64,000 nucleotides of DNA from assembly GCA_040757715.1 (NCBI GenBank), contig JBFLWS010000001.1, forward strand, positions 186,001-250,000. The letters are read 5' to 3'. The DNA comes from CAIMFV01 sp040757715. Its GTDB lineage: Bacteria > Pseudomonadota > Alphaproteobacteria > Caulobacterales > Caulobacteraceae. Position numbers and translations under genes: made by a program. Below are positions 17,050 through 24,523 of the stretch, in pieces; within the stretch, counting starts at the first letter, position 1; the number at the start of each line of letters is the position of its first letter. The notes below the pieces were generated by a model. That model ran no database searches. It was given only the letters and a program-made list of their open reading frames with translations, and was not told where the DNA came from.

Positions 17050-17848
17050 TCGCCCGCTCGTCCCGTTTCGCCGCCTCCCACAGGGCGTCCATCTCCTCGA
17101 GGTCGGACTGATCGGGCGTGCGGCCGCGCGTCGCCAACGCGTCCTCCACATAGTGGAACCGGCGCACGAACTTGGCGTTGGTGGATCGCAGCGCGTCCTC
17201 CGGATCTATCTCCAGCTTGCGCGCCAGATTGGCGCAGACGAACAGCACGTCGCCGAACTCCTGCCGCGCCTTGGCGTGGTCGCCGGCCTCGATCTCGGCC
17301 TCCAGCTCGGCGATCTCCTCGCGCAATTTGGCGAGCACGGGCTTCAGATCCGGCCAGTCGAAGCCCACCCGCGCCGCGCGCTTGGTTAGCTTCACTGCGC
17401 GGAGGAGGGCGGGCAACCCGGCGGGCACGTCGTCCAGCACCCCGGCGCGGTGGGCGCCCTTCTTGGCGCGTTCCTCGGCCTTCATGGCCTCCCAGGCGGC
17501 GGTCTGCTCGGCGCGATCCTCGAAGCTCACATCGCCGAACACGTGGGGATGGCGGCGCACCATCTTGTCCACCACGCCCCGCGCCACGTCGTCGAAGGCG
17601 AAGTCGCCGGCCTCCTCCGCCATGCGGGCGTGGAACACCACCTGGAACAGTAAATCGCCCAGCTCGTCCTTCAGGTCGGCGAGGTCGCCCCGTTCGATGG
17701 CGTCAGCCACCTCATAGGCCTCCTCCACCGTATAGGGGGCGATGGTGGCGAAGGTCTGCACCCGGTCCCAGGGGCACCCGCCCTCCGGATCGCGCAGGCG
17801 GGCCATGAGGGCGAGGAGGGCGTCCATGGGACGGGTGTGTTCGGTCAC
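17030..17848 (-). CDS. mazG: Nucleoside triphosphate pyrophosphohydrolase MazG
   Basis: 272 residues with two MazG domains. The first begins LMARLRDPEGGCPWDRVQTF and carries the acidic EEAYEVADAI and DELGDLLFQVVFHA. The second has EEIAELEAEIEAG and FGDVLFVCANLARKL. It hydrolyses NTPs and dNTPs to monophosphates, a housecleaning function. The chosen start is a GTG at 17848 overlapping the stop of the upstream MFS gene (GTGA); an ATG seven codons downstream, at 17827, is possible. Confidence 0.95.
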   Translation of the reverse strand: MTEHTRPMDALLALMARLRDPEGGCPWDRVQTFATIAPYTVEEAYEVADAIERGDLADLKDELGDLLFQVVFHARMAEEAGDFAFDDVARGVVDKMVRRHPHVFGDVSFEDRAEQTAAWEAMKAEERAKKGAHRAGVLDDVPAGLPALLRAVKLTKRAARVGFDWPDLKPVLAKLREEIAELEAEIEAGDHAKARQEFGDVLFVCANLARKLEIDPEDALRSTNAKFVRRFHYVEDALATRGRTPDQSDLEEMDALWEAAKRDERATKPEPA

Positions 17849-19215
17849 GGAATGGGCCCTGGATCATCGAACGGCGCTTGGGCGAGCGCTGCGCGAATCT
17901 CGGCGTGACGCTCCAGGGTCAAGGGATAGCGCCAGACCGCCGCGGCGCCCAGCAGCGCCAGCACGGGCGGGGCGAAGCCGAACAGGGCTTGCAACCCGTC
18001 AATCGCGCCCGGCGCATTGAGCGCCCCAGGCTCCGGGTGAAAGCTAATGGCGCTCAGTCCGATGAACGACACGCCCACGGCGATGGCGTAGCCGAGCTTG
18101 GTGGTGGAGGAGACGAGGGCGAACAATAGGCCGGTAAAGTCCGAGCCCGTGTCGAGCCGGGCCTCATCGCCCGCGTCCGCCATCAGCGCCCGCAACAGGA
18201 ACTGGCTGGCGGCGTAGGACAGCCCCGCCACGAACAGCGACGCCGCCGCCCAGATCATCGGCAGCTTGGGCAGCAAGAACATGCCCGACTGCACCAGCGC
18301 GTAATAGGCGCAGGAGGCGAGGAGGGCGTGGTGCTTGCCGATGCGGTGCGACAGGCTGACCCACAGCCCCGCGCCGACCAGACCGCCGATGAAATAGACC
18401 AGGAGGAGGCCCTGCGCCTCTAAGGTGGTGAAACCCTTCGAGCGAAAGAAGAACAGGAAGAGGGCGCCGGTGACGCCGGGCGCCAGGCTAAGGAACAGGT
18501 CGGCGATAAGAATTCGCGCCACCGCCGGACGCCGCGCCAGGTTGGCGGCCTGGATGAGCGCCTGCACCAAGGGGGGGAGCCCGCTGCCGCCTTGGCGCGG
18601 CTCGGGCGTCACTAATGCCGACACCCCTACCGTGAGCGGCAGGGCGATGATCACGAACCAGCCCATGGCGTGGACGCCGGCGCCAGAATCCACGAAGCCC
18701 AGCCGCGCGGCCAGGATCGGCATGGTCAAGACCAGCAGCATGCCGATGATATTGCCCTCTTGCCACCAGGCGTAGATGCGCGAGCGCTCATGATAGCTGG
18801 CCGACAAGACGCTGCCCCAGGCCGATTGGGCCAAGGTGGCGATGGAATAGGCCGCGTACATGGCCGCCAGCCAGGTCCACAGATAGAGGCTCGACGCACC
18901 GCGGGCGGCGTTGAACAGCATGTAGGTGGCGATCATCAGGATGGGCGTGGCGGCCACCATCCACACGCGGAAACGACCAAAGCGCGTCGTGGTGCGGTCC
19001 ATGACGCCGCCCACGATGGGATCGAAGCCGATATCCAACAACCGCACGCCCATGAAGGCCGCGCCCACCACCGCCAAGGGCAGGCCCACGGTGGAGGCGT
19101 AATATTCCGGTAGCGAGATCACCACCGGCAGGGACAGGGCCGAGAACGGCAGGCTCGGCCCGGAAAAGGCGGCCAGCACGCGCCGGGGCGTGCGGTCGTG
19201 CGAATGAGAGGTCAT
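17845..19215 (-). CDS. MFS transporter, glycoside-pentoside-hexuronide:cation symporter type
   Basis: 456 residues, about 12 hydrophobic segments. The GPH-family pattern is recognisable at the N-terminus: YYASTVGLPLAVVGAAFMG, then RLLDIGFDPIVGGVMDRT, with the Asp residues used for cation-coupled sugar transport. The substrate is not predictable; sugars or glycosides are usual. It overlaps mazG by 4 bp downstream, while mazG is a housekeeping gene, so the pairing looks incidental. A LacI-type palindrome lies about 140 bp upstream of the start (19356-19369), which would fit sugar-responsive control. Confidence 0.85.
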   Translation of the reverse strand: MTSHSHDRTPRRVLAAFSGPSLPFSALSLPVVISLPEYYASTVGLPLAVVGAAFMGVRLLDIGFDPIVGGVMDRTTTRFGRFRVWMVAATPILMIATYMLFNAARGASSLYLWTWLAAMYAAYSIATLAQSAWGSVLSASYHERSRIYAWWQEGNIIGMLLVLTMPILAARLGFVDSGAGVHAMGWFVIIALPLTVGVSALVTPEPRQGGSGLPPLVQALIQAANLARRPAVARILIADLFLSLAPGVTGALFLFFFRSKGFTTLEAQGLLLVYFIGGLVGAGLWVSLSHRIGKHHALLASCAYYALVQSGMFLLPKLPMIWAAASLFVAGLSYAASQFLLRALMADAGDEARLDTGSDFTGLLFALVSSTTKLGYAIAVGVSFIGLSAISFHPEPGALNAPGAIDGLQALFGFAPPVLALLGAAAVWRYPLTLERHAEIRAALAQAPFDDPGPIP

Positions 19216-19355
19216 GCGACCCTTTGGCTTGAACGTTTCCTGGCGTTCGGTGACGCCTTGTTCGCCATTGAGACCGCGGGAGCTGAGAGAGGCAAGGGCT
19301 CGTGGAAAAAAGACTTAGCCGCATTACGCATAAGCGATATTATCGGAAATATGAG

Positions 19356-19369
19356 TTTAAGCGCTAATG
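19356..19369. promoter_or_regulatory. Possible LacI/GalR-family operator
   Basis: TTTAAGCGCTAATG has the central AGCGCT and the 14-bp layout of LacI-family operators (for example the caulobacterial xylose operator) but only partly symmetric outer bases. It lies upstream of the MFS symporter gene. Weak evidence; the regulator gene is not in this window. Confidence 0.25.
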
Positions 19370-19398
19370 CTTTTGCTCAAATGACAGCCGCAGCCTCC

Positions 19399-19722
19399 TC
19401 AGTCCTTCTTCGGTCGCCAGAGCCGGCGCGCGGGCGGAAAAACCAAGATGACCGCCGTCCCAGGCGCCATGCCGACTAGCATCCCCACGAACCGCCACAC
19501 GAGGCTCGTTGGCGAGCCTTCAGGCGCCGCGCCGTGCGCCAAGGCGGGGCTGAGCAAGACCCCAGGCATGACCATGAGCGCCGTGAGCAAGTACCGGGAC
19601 ACGGAAAAAGCCTGCGCCCCGTTCGGCAAGGTCTTGCCCGCACCCATAACCGATAGCATTCCGCCCAGCATCAAGGCGCTGACGAAATCGCCTAGGTCCA
19701 TCGTCAACGTTGGAATGTGCAT
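19399..19722 (-). CDS. Small hypothetical membrane protein
   Basis: 107 residues, not recognised. Three hydrophobic stretches can be seen: about 12-27 (VSALMLGGMLSVMGAG), 44-65 (YLLTALMVMPGVLLSPALAHG), and 76-96 (FVGMLVGMAPGTAVILVFPP). A basic C-terminus RRLWRPKKD suggests it faces the cytoplasm. No Shine-Dalgarno is evident before the ATG at 19722; the ATG at 19701 (residue 8) is an alternative. Codon choice looks coding, but the gene could be a lineage-specific orphan or a spurious ORF. It lies alone between the MFS gene and the MBL hydrolase. Confidence 0.5.
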   Translation of the reverse strand: MHIPTLTMDLGDFVSALMLGGMLSVMGAGKTLPNGAQAFSVSRYLLTALMVMPGVLLSPALAHGAAPEGSPTSLVWRFVGMLVGMAPGTAVILVFPPARRLWRPKKD

Positions 19723-19796
19723 GGCCAGCTTTGTCGAAAATCTCGTTTTACGAGTATTTATCGACCCTGATGAAATGTCCAGCCCGCCAGACGCGA

Positions 19797-20609
19797 TCAG
19801 ACCTCCACGTCAAACCTAAGCCCGTCATAGGCCGGCTCCACGCCCGGCGGCAGACGCGCGGCGAGTTCGGCATAGTCGAGGTCGATGTGCAGGTTGGTGA
19901 GGATGGCGCGCTTCGGCTGTAGCCGCGCGATCCATTCCAGGGCCAGGCCCACATGGGCGTGGGTCGGATGCGGCGTGTAGCGCAGCGCATCGATGATCAA
20001 GACCTCGACCCCAGCCAGGGCCTCGAAGGCCGGTTCCGGAATGGCCACCACGTCCGCCGAATAGCCCACCGGTCCGAAGCGAAAGCCCACGGAGCGCACG
20101 CCGCCATGGTCGAGATCGAAGCTCGCCACCGGGATCTCGCCGCTGGGACCGCCGAGGCTCCAGGGACGCCCGTGCGGCGGCAGCGCCCTCGCCTCGCAAA
20201 TGGCCGGATAGCCCGCGGTGGTCTCGAAGATATAGCCGAACCGGCGGTGCAGACTGGCGCTGGTCTCGACATCCATAAAGCACGGTATCTTCTTGCGCTC
20301 ATTCAAGAAAAATGGCCGCAGATCATCTATGCCGTGGGTTTGATCGGCATGGTCGTGCGTCACCAACAGGGCGTCCACCCGCCTCACCCCCGCGGCGGCG
20401 GTCTGTAGCCGAAGTTCGGGTGGTGCATCGACGAGAACTGTCGTCCAATGCTCTGATGTTAAATGGCTTTTACGCCTCACGCTGAGACTGCAGCGACTGC
20501 GCCGGTTGCGTGGATCCTCCGGATTGCAGGCGCCCCAATTGCCATCGGCGCGCGGCACCCCGCCGGACGAGCCGGAGCCGAGGATGGTGAATTCCAGCGT
20601 CAGGCTCAT
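19797..20609 (-). CDS. MBL-fold metallo-hydrolase (PhnP/RNase Z-like)
   Basis: 270 residues. The family start FTILGSGSSGGVPRADGNWG, a Cys-Arg pair (RSRCSLSVR) and the metal motif LVTHDHADQTHGIDD are clear; the usual final His of HxHxDH is Gln here, as is typical for this alphaproteobacterial subgroup. Later metal ligands are HAHVGL and the NLHIDLDYAEL region. Cyclic phosphodiesterase or RNA-processing roles are known for relatives, but the substrate is unknown. Its start overlaps the tatD stop (ATGA), and tatD-mbl is a conserved pair. Confidence 0.88.
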   Translation of the reverse strand: MSLTLEFTILGSGSSGGVPRADGNWGACNPEDPRNRRSRCSLSVRRKSHLTSEHWTTVLVDAPPELRLQTAAAGVRRVDALLVTHDHADQTHGIDDLRPFFLNERKKIPCFMDVETSASLHRRFGYIFETTAGYPAICEARALPPHGRPWSLGGPSGEIPVASFDLDHGGVRSVGFRFGPVGYSADVVAIPEPAFEALAGVEVLIIDALRYTPHPTHAHVGLALEWIARLQPKRAILTNLHIDLDYAELAARLPPGVEPAYDGLRFDVEV

Positions 20610-21385
20610 GGCCGCGGAATCCGATCAAACAGCCGAAAGAAGGCGTCTTCCGTGCGCGCTTCGGCGTCTTCCAGCGTCCAGCCGCGCACCTCCGCCAGCT
20701 TGGCCAGGATGTGCGGCAGGAAGGCCGGCTCGCAGCGCCGTCCGCGCAGGGGCGCCGGGGCGAGATAGGGGCAGTCGGTCTCGACAATGATGCGGTCCGC
20801 CGGCATGTCGGCGATCACCGCCCTCACCTCGCTGGCCGCCTTGAAGGTGGCGATGCCGGACACGGAGAAATAAGCGCCGATCTCCGCCGCCCGCCGGGCC
20901 AGATCTGCGCCTGAGGTGTAGCAATGCAGCAGGAGCTTGTAGGGCGCGCGCGCGTACCCCTCCTCCAGCAGCATCCACATGTCATCGTCGGCGTCACGGG
21001 TATGCACCACCAGCGGCAGGCCGGTGGCCTGAGCCGCCTTGATATGCTCCGCGAACACCTGGCGCTGCACCTCGCGGGGGCTGAGATCGTAATAGTAGTC
21101 GAGCCCGGTCTCGCCGATGCCCACCACCTTGTCCCGCCCCGCCAGGGCGATCAAACTTTCCGCCGTAAGATGCGGATTTTCCTTAGCTTCATGCGGGTGC
21201 GTTCCCACGGTGCACCAGATGTCGTCGTGGGCCATGGCGACGGCATGAACCGCCTCAAACGACGAGACCTTGTCGCAAATGGTCACCATCAGCCGGATGC
21301 CGGCGGCCCGGGCGCGGGCGATAACCTCGGCCTGATCCTCGGCGAACTGAGGCGCGTGCAGGTTCACGTGACTGTCGATGAGCAT
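20606..21385 (-). CDS. tatD: TatD family metal-dependent hydrolase (DNase)
   Basis: 259 residues. The TIM-barrel metallo-hydrolase signature is visible: LIDSHVNLHAPQF (the usual DxHxH with N in place of C/D), VGIGETGLDYYYDLSPREVQ, HTRDADDDM, and the C-terminal IVETDCPYLAPAPLRGRRCEP. TatD enzymes are 3'-5' exonucleases acting on damaged DNA or RNA. It lies 20 bp downstream of holB; in many relatives metG separates these two genes, and it is absent here. Confidence 0.95.
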   Translation of the reverse strand: MLIDSHVNLHAPQFAEDQAEVIARARAAGIRLMVTICDKVSSFEAVHAVAMAHDDIWCTVGTHPHEAKENPHLTAESLIALAGRDKVVGIGETGLDYYYDLSPREVQRQVFAEHIKAAQATGLPLVVHTRDADDDMWMLLEEGYARAPYKLLLHCYTSGADLARRAAEIGAYFSVSGIATFKAASEVRAVIADMPADRIIVETDCPYLAPAPLRGRRCEPAFLPHILAKLAEVRGWTLEDAEARTEDAFFRLFDRIPRP

Positions 21386-21405
21386 GGGCGCTTCTTAGCG
21401 ACAAT

Positions 21406-22431
21406 TCAGCCGAAGGCCAGGGGCGCGGCGGCCAGATCCGCGAAGGGGCGCAGGCGCGCGGCGGCGACGATCTCCGCCAGCAGCACGCTGAAAGCGTCCG
21501 CCCGATCGAGATTGAGCCCCGCCGTTTCGCCCGGCAGGTTCATCAGCCGGGTCCAGGCTGCGGACCAGCGCTCGAGACCTGCGTCGGCCAGGGGCGGATC
21601 GGCGGCCACGGCGCGGCGGATCTGGTCGCACAGGCACTCCACCCAGAGGTCGAACCGCGCCTGCCCCCGGCCAGGATCGCGGAAGCTGTCGCTGGCCTGG
21701 GCGGCGAGGGCGCGGTCGAAGCTGGGCGCCTGCATCAGGAGCGCGCGGGCGGCGGCGTCCACGCTTGCCGCGTCCTCCTCCCACAGCTTCAGCGCCCGCC
21801 CCGGTGCGCCAGCCGCGAGCTCCGCCAGGCGAAAGGCGATGTCAGGCCCGACGCCGCGACGTTCCAGCCAGGCGGCGAGCTTCGCCTCTGGCCAGGCCGG
21901 AAAGGCGAGCCGGCGACACCTGGAGCGGATAGTGGGCAGGAGCCGGCCGGGGGCGTGGCTGATCACGAACAGGATGCCCCGCGGCGGCGGCTCTTCCAGG
22001 GTCTTCAGCAGCGCATTGGCCGCGCCGGGACCGAGATCATCGGCAGCGTCGATAATGGCCACGCGATAGGGGGCGAGCGCGGGGGCCTTGGCGAACATGT
22101 CCGGCAGGCGGCGGATGTCGTCCACGGCGATGGTCTTGCGCAGCTTGCCGTCCTCGCCCCGCCGATCCACGGCGAGAAAGTCCGGGTGAGCGCCGGCGGC
22201 GAGCAGCCGGTTCACCGGATCCTCCGGCGAGGAGCCGAGCGGGCCATAGGCCAGGTCGGACTTGGCGCCCAGCAACAACCGCGCGGCGCGATGGGCGAAG
22301 CTCGCCTTGCCCGCGCCTTCCGGGCCGGTGAGCAGCCAGGCATGGTGCAGCCGCCCGCGCGCCAGGGCCTCGTGAAAGGCCGCGGCCGGCGCCTCTACGC
22401 CCTCCAAAGGGAAATAGGCCTCGTCGGTCAT
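21406..22431 (-). CDS. holB: DNA polymerase III subunit delta'
   Basis: 341 residues. This is a clamp-loader AAA+ subunit: a P-loop-like WLLTGPEGAGKASFAHRAAR, a central stretch IIDAADDLGPGAANALLKTL, and the SRC motif with sensor region (LLPTIRSRCRRLAF). The usual zinc-cysteine cluster of DnaX-type loaders is not seen, as expected for delta'. It helps open and load the sliding clamp. The start overlaps the tmk stop by 4 bp. Confidence 0.95.
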   Translation of the reverse strand: MTDEAYFPLEGVEAPAAAFHEALARGRLHHAWLLTGPEGAGKASFAHRAARLLLGAKSDLAYGPLGSSPEDPVNRLLAAGAHPDFLAVDRRGEDGKLRKTIAVDDIRRLPDMFAKAPALAPYRVAIIDAADDLGPGAANALLKTLEEPPPRGILFVISHAPGRLLPTIRSRCRRLAFPAWPEAKLAAWLERRGVGPDIAFRLAELAAGAPGRALKLWEEDAASVDAAARALLMQAPSFDRALAAQASDSFRDPGRGQARFDLWVECLCDQIRRAVAADPPLADAGLERWSAAWTRLMNLPGETAGLNLDRADAFSVLLAEIVAAARLRPFADLAAAPLAFG

Positions 22432-23069
22432 AGGGCCGGCGCCAAGTGAAAGCGCGCCTCCACTTCAGCCCACACGCGCGCGGCCACCACCTCGATATCC
22501 TGCGCCGCGTCGATGAGTCGGCAACGATCAGGCTCAGCCGCGGCGAGGGCGAGGAAGCCGTCGCGCAGCCGGGTGTGGAACTCGATCCCCTTGGCCTCGA
22601 AGCGCGCTTCGGCGCCGCCCCGCCCGGCGGCGCGGGCGAGGCCCAGTTCGGGCGGCAGGTCGAACACCAGGGTGAGGTCGGGCCAGGTCTCGCCCACCAC
22701 GGCCTGCTCCAGGGCGGTGATCAACGAAGGCGCCACCGCCCCCGCCGCGCCCTGGTAGGCGCGGGTGGAATCGGCGAAGCGGTCGCAGATCACCCAGGCG
22801 CCGGCCGCGAGCGCGGGGCGGATGGTGCGCTGCAAGTGGTCTTCCCGCGCAGCATAGAGGATGAGAGTCTCGGCGGTGGGGGACCAACGGTCCACCTCCC
22901 CCTGCACCAGGAGCGCGCGCAAAGCCTCGGCGCCGGTGGAGCCGCCCGGCTCGCGGGTGCACACCACCTCATGCCCGCGCGCGCGCAGGCGTTCGGCCAG
23001 CCGACGGACCTGGGTGGACTTGCCGCCCCCCTCCCCGCCTTCGAAACTGATGAAACGGCCTCGGCTCAT
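22428..23069 (-). CDS. tmk: Thymidylate kinase
   Basis: 213 residues. The P-loop FISFEGGEGGGKSTQVRRL, the DRY-like ICDRFADSTRAYQGA and the thymidylate-binding TREPGGSTGAEALR are complete. It phosphorylates dTMP to dTDP. It lies upstream of holB in the same operon and 39 bp downstream of the rlpA stop. Confidence 0.97.
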   Translation of the reverse strand: MSRGRFISFEGGEGGGKSTQVRRLAERLRARGHEVVCTREPGGSTGAEALRALLVQGEVDRWSPTAETLILYAAREDHLQRTIRPALAAGAWVICDRFADSTRAYQGAAGAVAPSLITALEQAVVGETWPDLTLVFDLPPELGLARAAGRGGAEARFEAKGIEFHTRLRDGFLALAAAEPDRCRLIDAAQDIEVVAARVWAEVEARFHLAPAL

Positions 23070-23108
23070 CGCGCCAATGTGGCCGGATTACGAGTCGGCG
23101 CAAGGGCT

Positions 23109-24005
23109 TTAGGGGGCGGCGACGATGCGGCTGTCGCTCACGCCATAGGCGGCAAGGCGCAGGCGCAGCTGATCCGCGCCGGCGCGATCGGCGGCCTCGC
23201 CCACCGTCACCCGCCACAGCGTCACGGGACCGCGCTGAACCGGCGACACCACCGTGCGGCCCACCGCGCTAAGACGTCCAGCCAGACGCTCCGCCGCGCC
23301 CTTGTCGGCGAAGGCGCCCGCCTGCACGGCGAGACCCGTCGCGGCCTCGGGCGAGCTTGCGCGCGACGGCGGATTGGGCGCAGCGGCCTGTTGCACCGGC
23401 TGGACCGCAGGCGCAGGCGTGACTGGCGGAGGGGTGTCCACCCTCGCCGGCTGGACTTGGCCCGACATAGCGCCCGGTAATTCGCCGGGGCCGAGATAGC
23501 GCACCCGCACATGGGCGAGGCCGTGGGTGCGATAGCCCAGCGCCTCGGCCGCTCCGCGCGAAAGGTCGATGATCCGGCCGCTCTTATAGGGCCCGCGATC
23601 GTTCACCCGCACGATGATACTGCGGCCGTTGTCGAGATTGGTCACCTCCACCATGGACGGCAGGGGCAAGGTGGCGTGCGCCGCCGAAACCGCGGTCATG
23701 TCGAAGATTTCGCCATTGGCGGTGGACTTGCCGTGGAAGTCGTCGCCATACCAGGAGGCGAGGCCGGAAGCGTCGTAGCGCGGCTGCTCGGCCGGCACAT
23801 ACCAGAGCCCGCCGGCCTGGTAGGGCGCGCCCACCTTGTAGCGACCGCCAGCGATGCGATTGGGGATCGACCCCTGGCCGGTCGTGTCGCCCGGGGGCGC
23901 GCTGGAACACGCCGCCAGCGTCGCCGCCAAACCGACCAAGACCGTCGCCGTGCGCAGACGTGCGCGCATCGGCGCCGCAAAGCGCAAACCGGACACCATC
24001 GTCAC
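23109..24005 (-). CDS. rlpA: Septal ring lytic transglycosylase RlpA family lipoprotein with SPOR domain
   Basis: Up to 298 residues. Three starts are possible: GTG at 24005, ATG at 23999, and ATG at 23969; the last gives the most typical signal peptide (RARLRTATVLVGLAATLAAC). The lipobox Cys is in LAAC, so it is a probable outer-membrane lipoprotein. The double-psi beta-barrel domain is complete (GLASWYGDDFHGKSTANGE, catalytic-type VRVNDRGPYKSGRIIDLSR). A Pro/Ala linker leads to a C-terminal SPOR domain (about 220-298) that binds denuded septal peptidoglycan. It cleaves glycan strands at division sites. Confidence 0.93.
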   Translation of the reverse strand: MTMVSGLRFAAPMRARLRTATVLVGLAATLAACSSAPPGDTTGQGSIPNRIAGGRYKVGAPYQAGGLWYVPAEQPRYDASGLASWYGDDFHGKSTANGEIFDMTAVSAAHATLPLPSMVEVTNLDNGRSIIVRVNDRGPYKSGRIIDLSRGAAEALGYRTHGLAHVRVRYLGPGELPGAMSGQVQPARVDTPPPVTPAPAVQPVQQAAAPNPPSRASSPEAATGLAVQAGAFADKGAAERLAGRLSAVGRTVVSPVQRGPVTLWRVTVGEAADRAGADQLRLRLAAYGVSDSRIVAAP

Positions 24006-24153
24006 CCATCACTGATTTTCTACCCGCGCGGTTCTCCGCGCCGGGGTCTGACGGATCGTTGGGACCTCGTCCGACCATGGATGAACCTAGGCGAAGCGCT
24101 TGAAACTAGACTTAAAAGGGGTGGTTAATTGCGAGTGAGCGTCAGAACGGCGT

Positions 24154-24182
24154 TTGCAGCCTCGCCGCCCCGCCCCTATAAG
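24154..24182 (+). promoter_or_regulatory. Promoter of tRNA-Ser
   Basis: TTGCAG (24154-24159) and TATAAG (24177-24182) are separated by exactly 17 bp. Transcription would start near 24189, ten bases before the mature tRNA. It closely resembles the promoter elements found before the tRNA-Pro genes in this window. Confidence 0.65.
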
Positions 24183-24198
24183 GCGCGCCTGTCCTGAA

Positions 24199-24288
24199 GG
24201 ATGGGTGGCCGAGTGGTTTAAGGCAGCGGTCTTGAAAACCGCCGTGGGTGGAAGCCCACCGTGGGTTCGAATCCCACCCCATCCGCCA
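24199..24288 (+). tRNA. tRNA-Ser (anticodon TGA)
   Basis: 90 nt with a class-II long variable arm. The acceptor stem GGATGGG pairs with CCCATCC, the discriminator is G, and CCA is encoded. The anticodon loop CTTGAAA gives TGA. The T arm GTGGGTTCGAATCCCAC is perfect. An Rhs-like remnant begins about 33 bp after its 3' end. Confidence 0.97.
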
Positions 24289-24321
24289 CTTCGGTCCCTG
24301 AGCGGGCACTGAGGTCCCCGC

Positions 24322-24482
24322 GGCGGAAACACGCTCACCACCAATTACGGCTACGACACCCTGGGCCGGCTGAACAGCCCAGCGGCTCGGTGGTGGTGAC
24401 CGCGCGCTATGTGTTCGGCCCTGATGATGACGAGCCCGTCGTCTGGTACAGCGGCTCAGGGACCAGCCAGCGCCAGCGGTCG
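24322..24482 (+). pseudogene. Rhs/YD-repeat protein remnant
   Basis: Two short pieces of an Rhs-type wall-associated protein are visible. From 24328, one frame reads NTLTTNYGYDTLGRLN, an YD repeat (the YDxxGRL signature). From about 24378, another frame reads VTARYVFGPDDDEPVVWY followed by SGSGTSQRQ, matching the RYVYGPGxDEPLVWYEGSG block that closes Rhs cores. The frame change and the missing sequence between and around them show a decayed, deleted gene. No start, and nothing before or after, can be recognised. The call rests on motif recognition, and the piece lies between tRNA-Ser and GH44. Confidence 0.6.
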
Positions 24483-24523
24483 GAGCGGCCGTCCACCTGG
24501 AAACCGTTAAGGGGAGACGCGCC

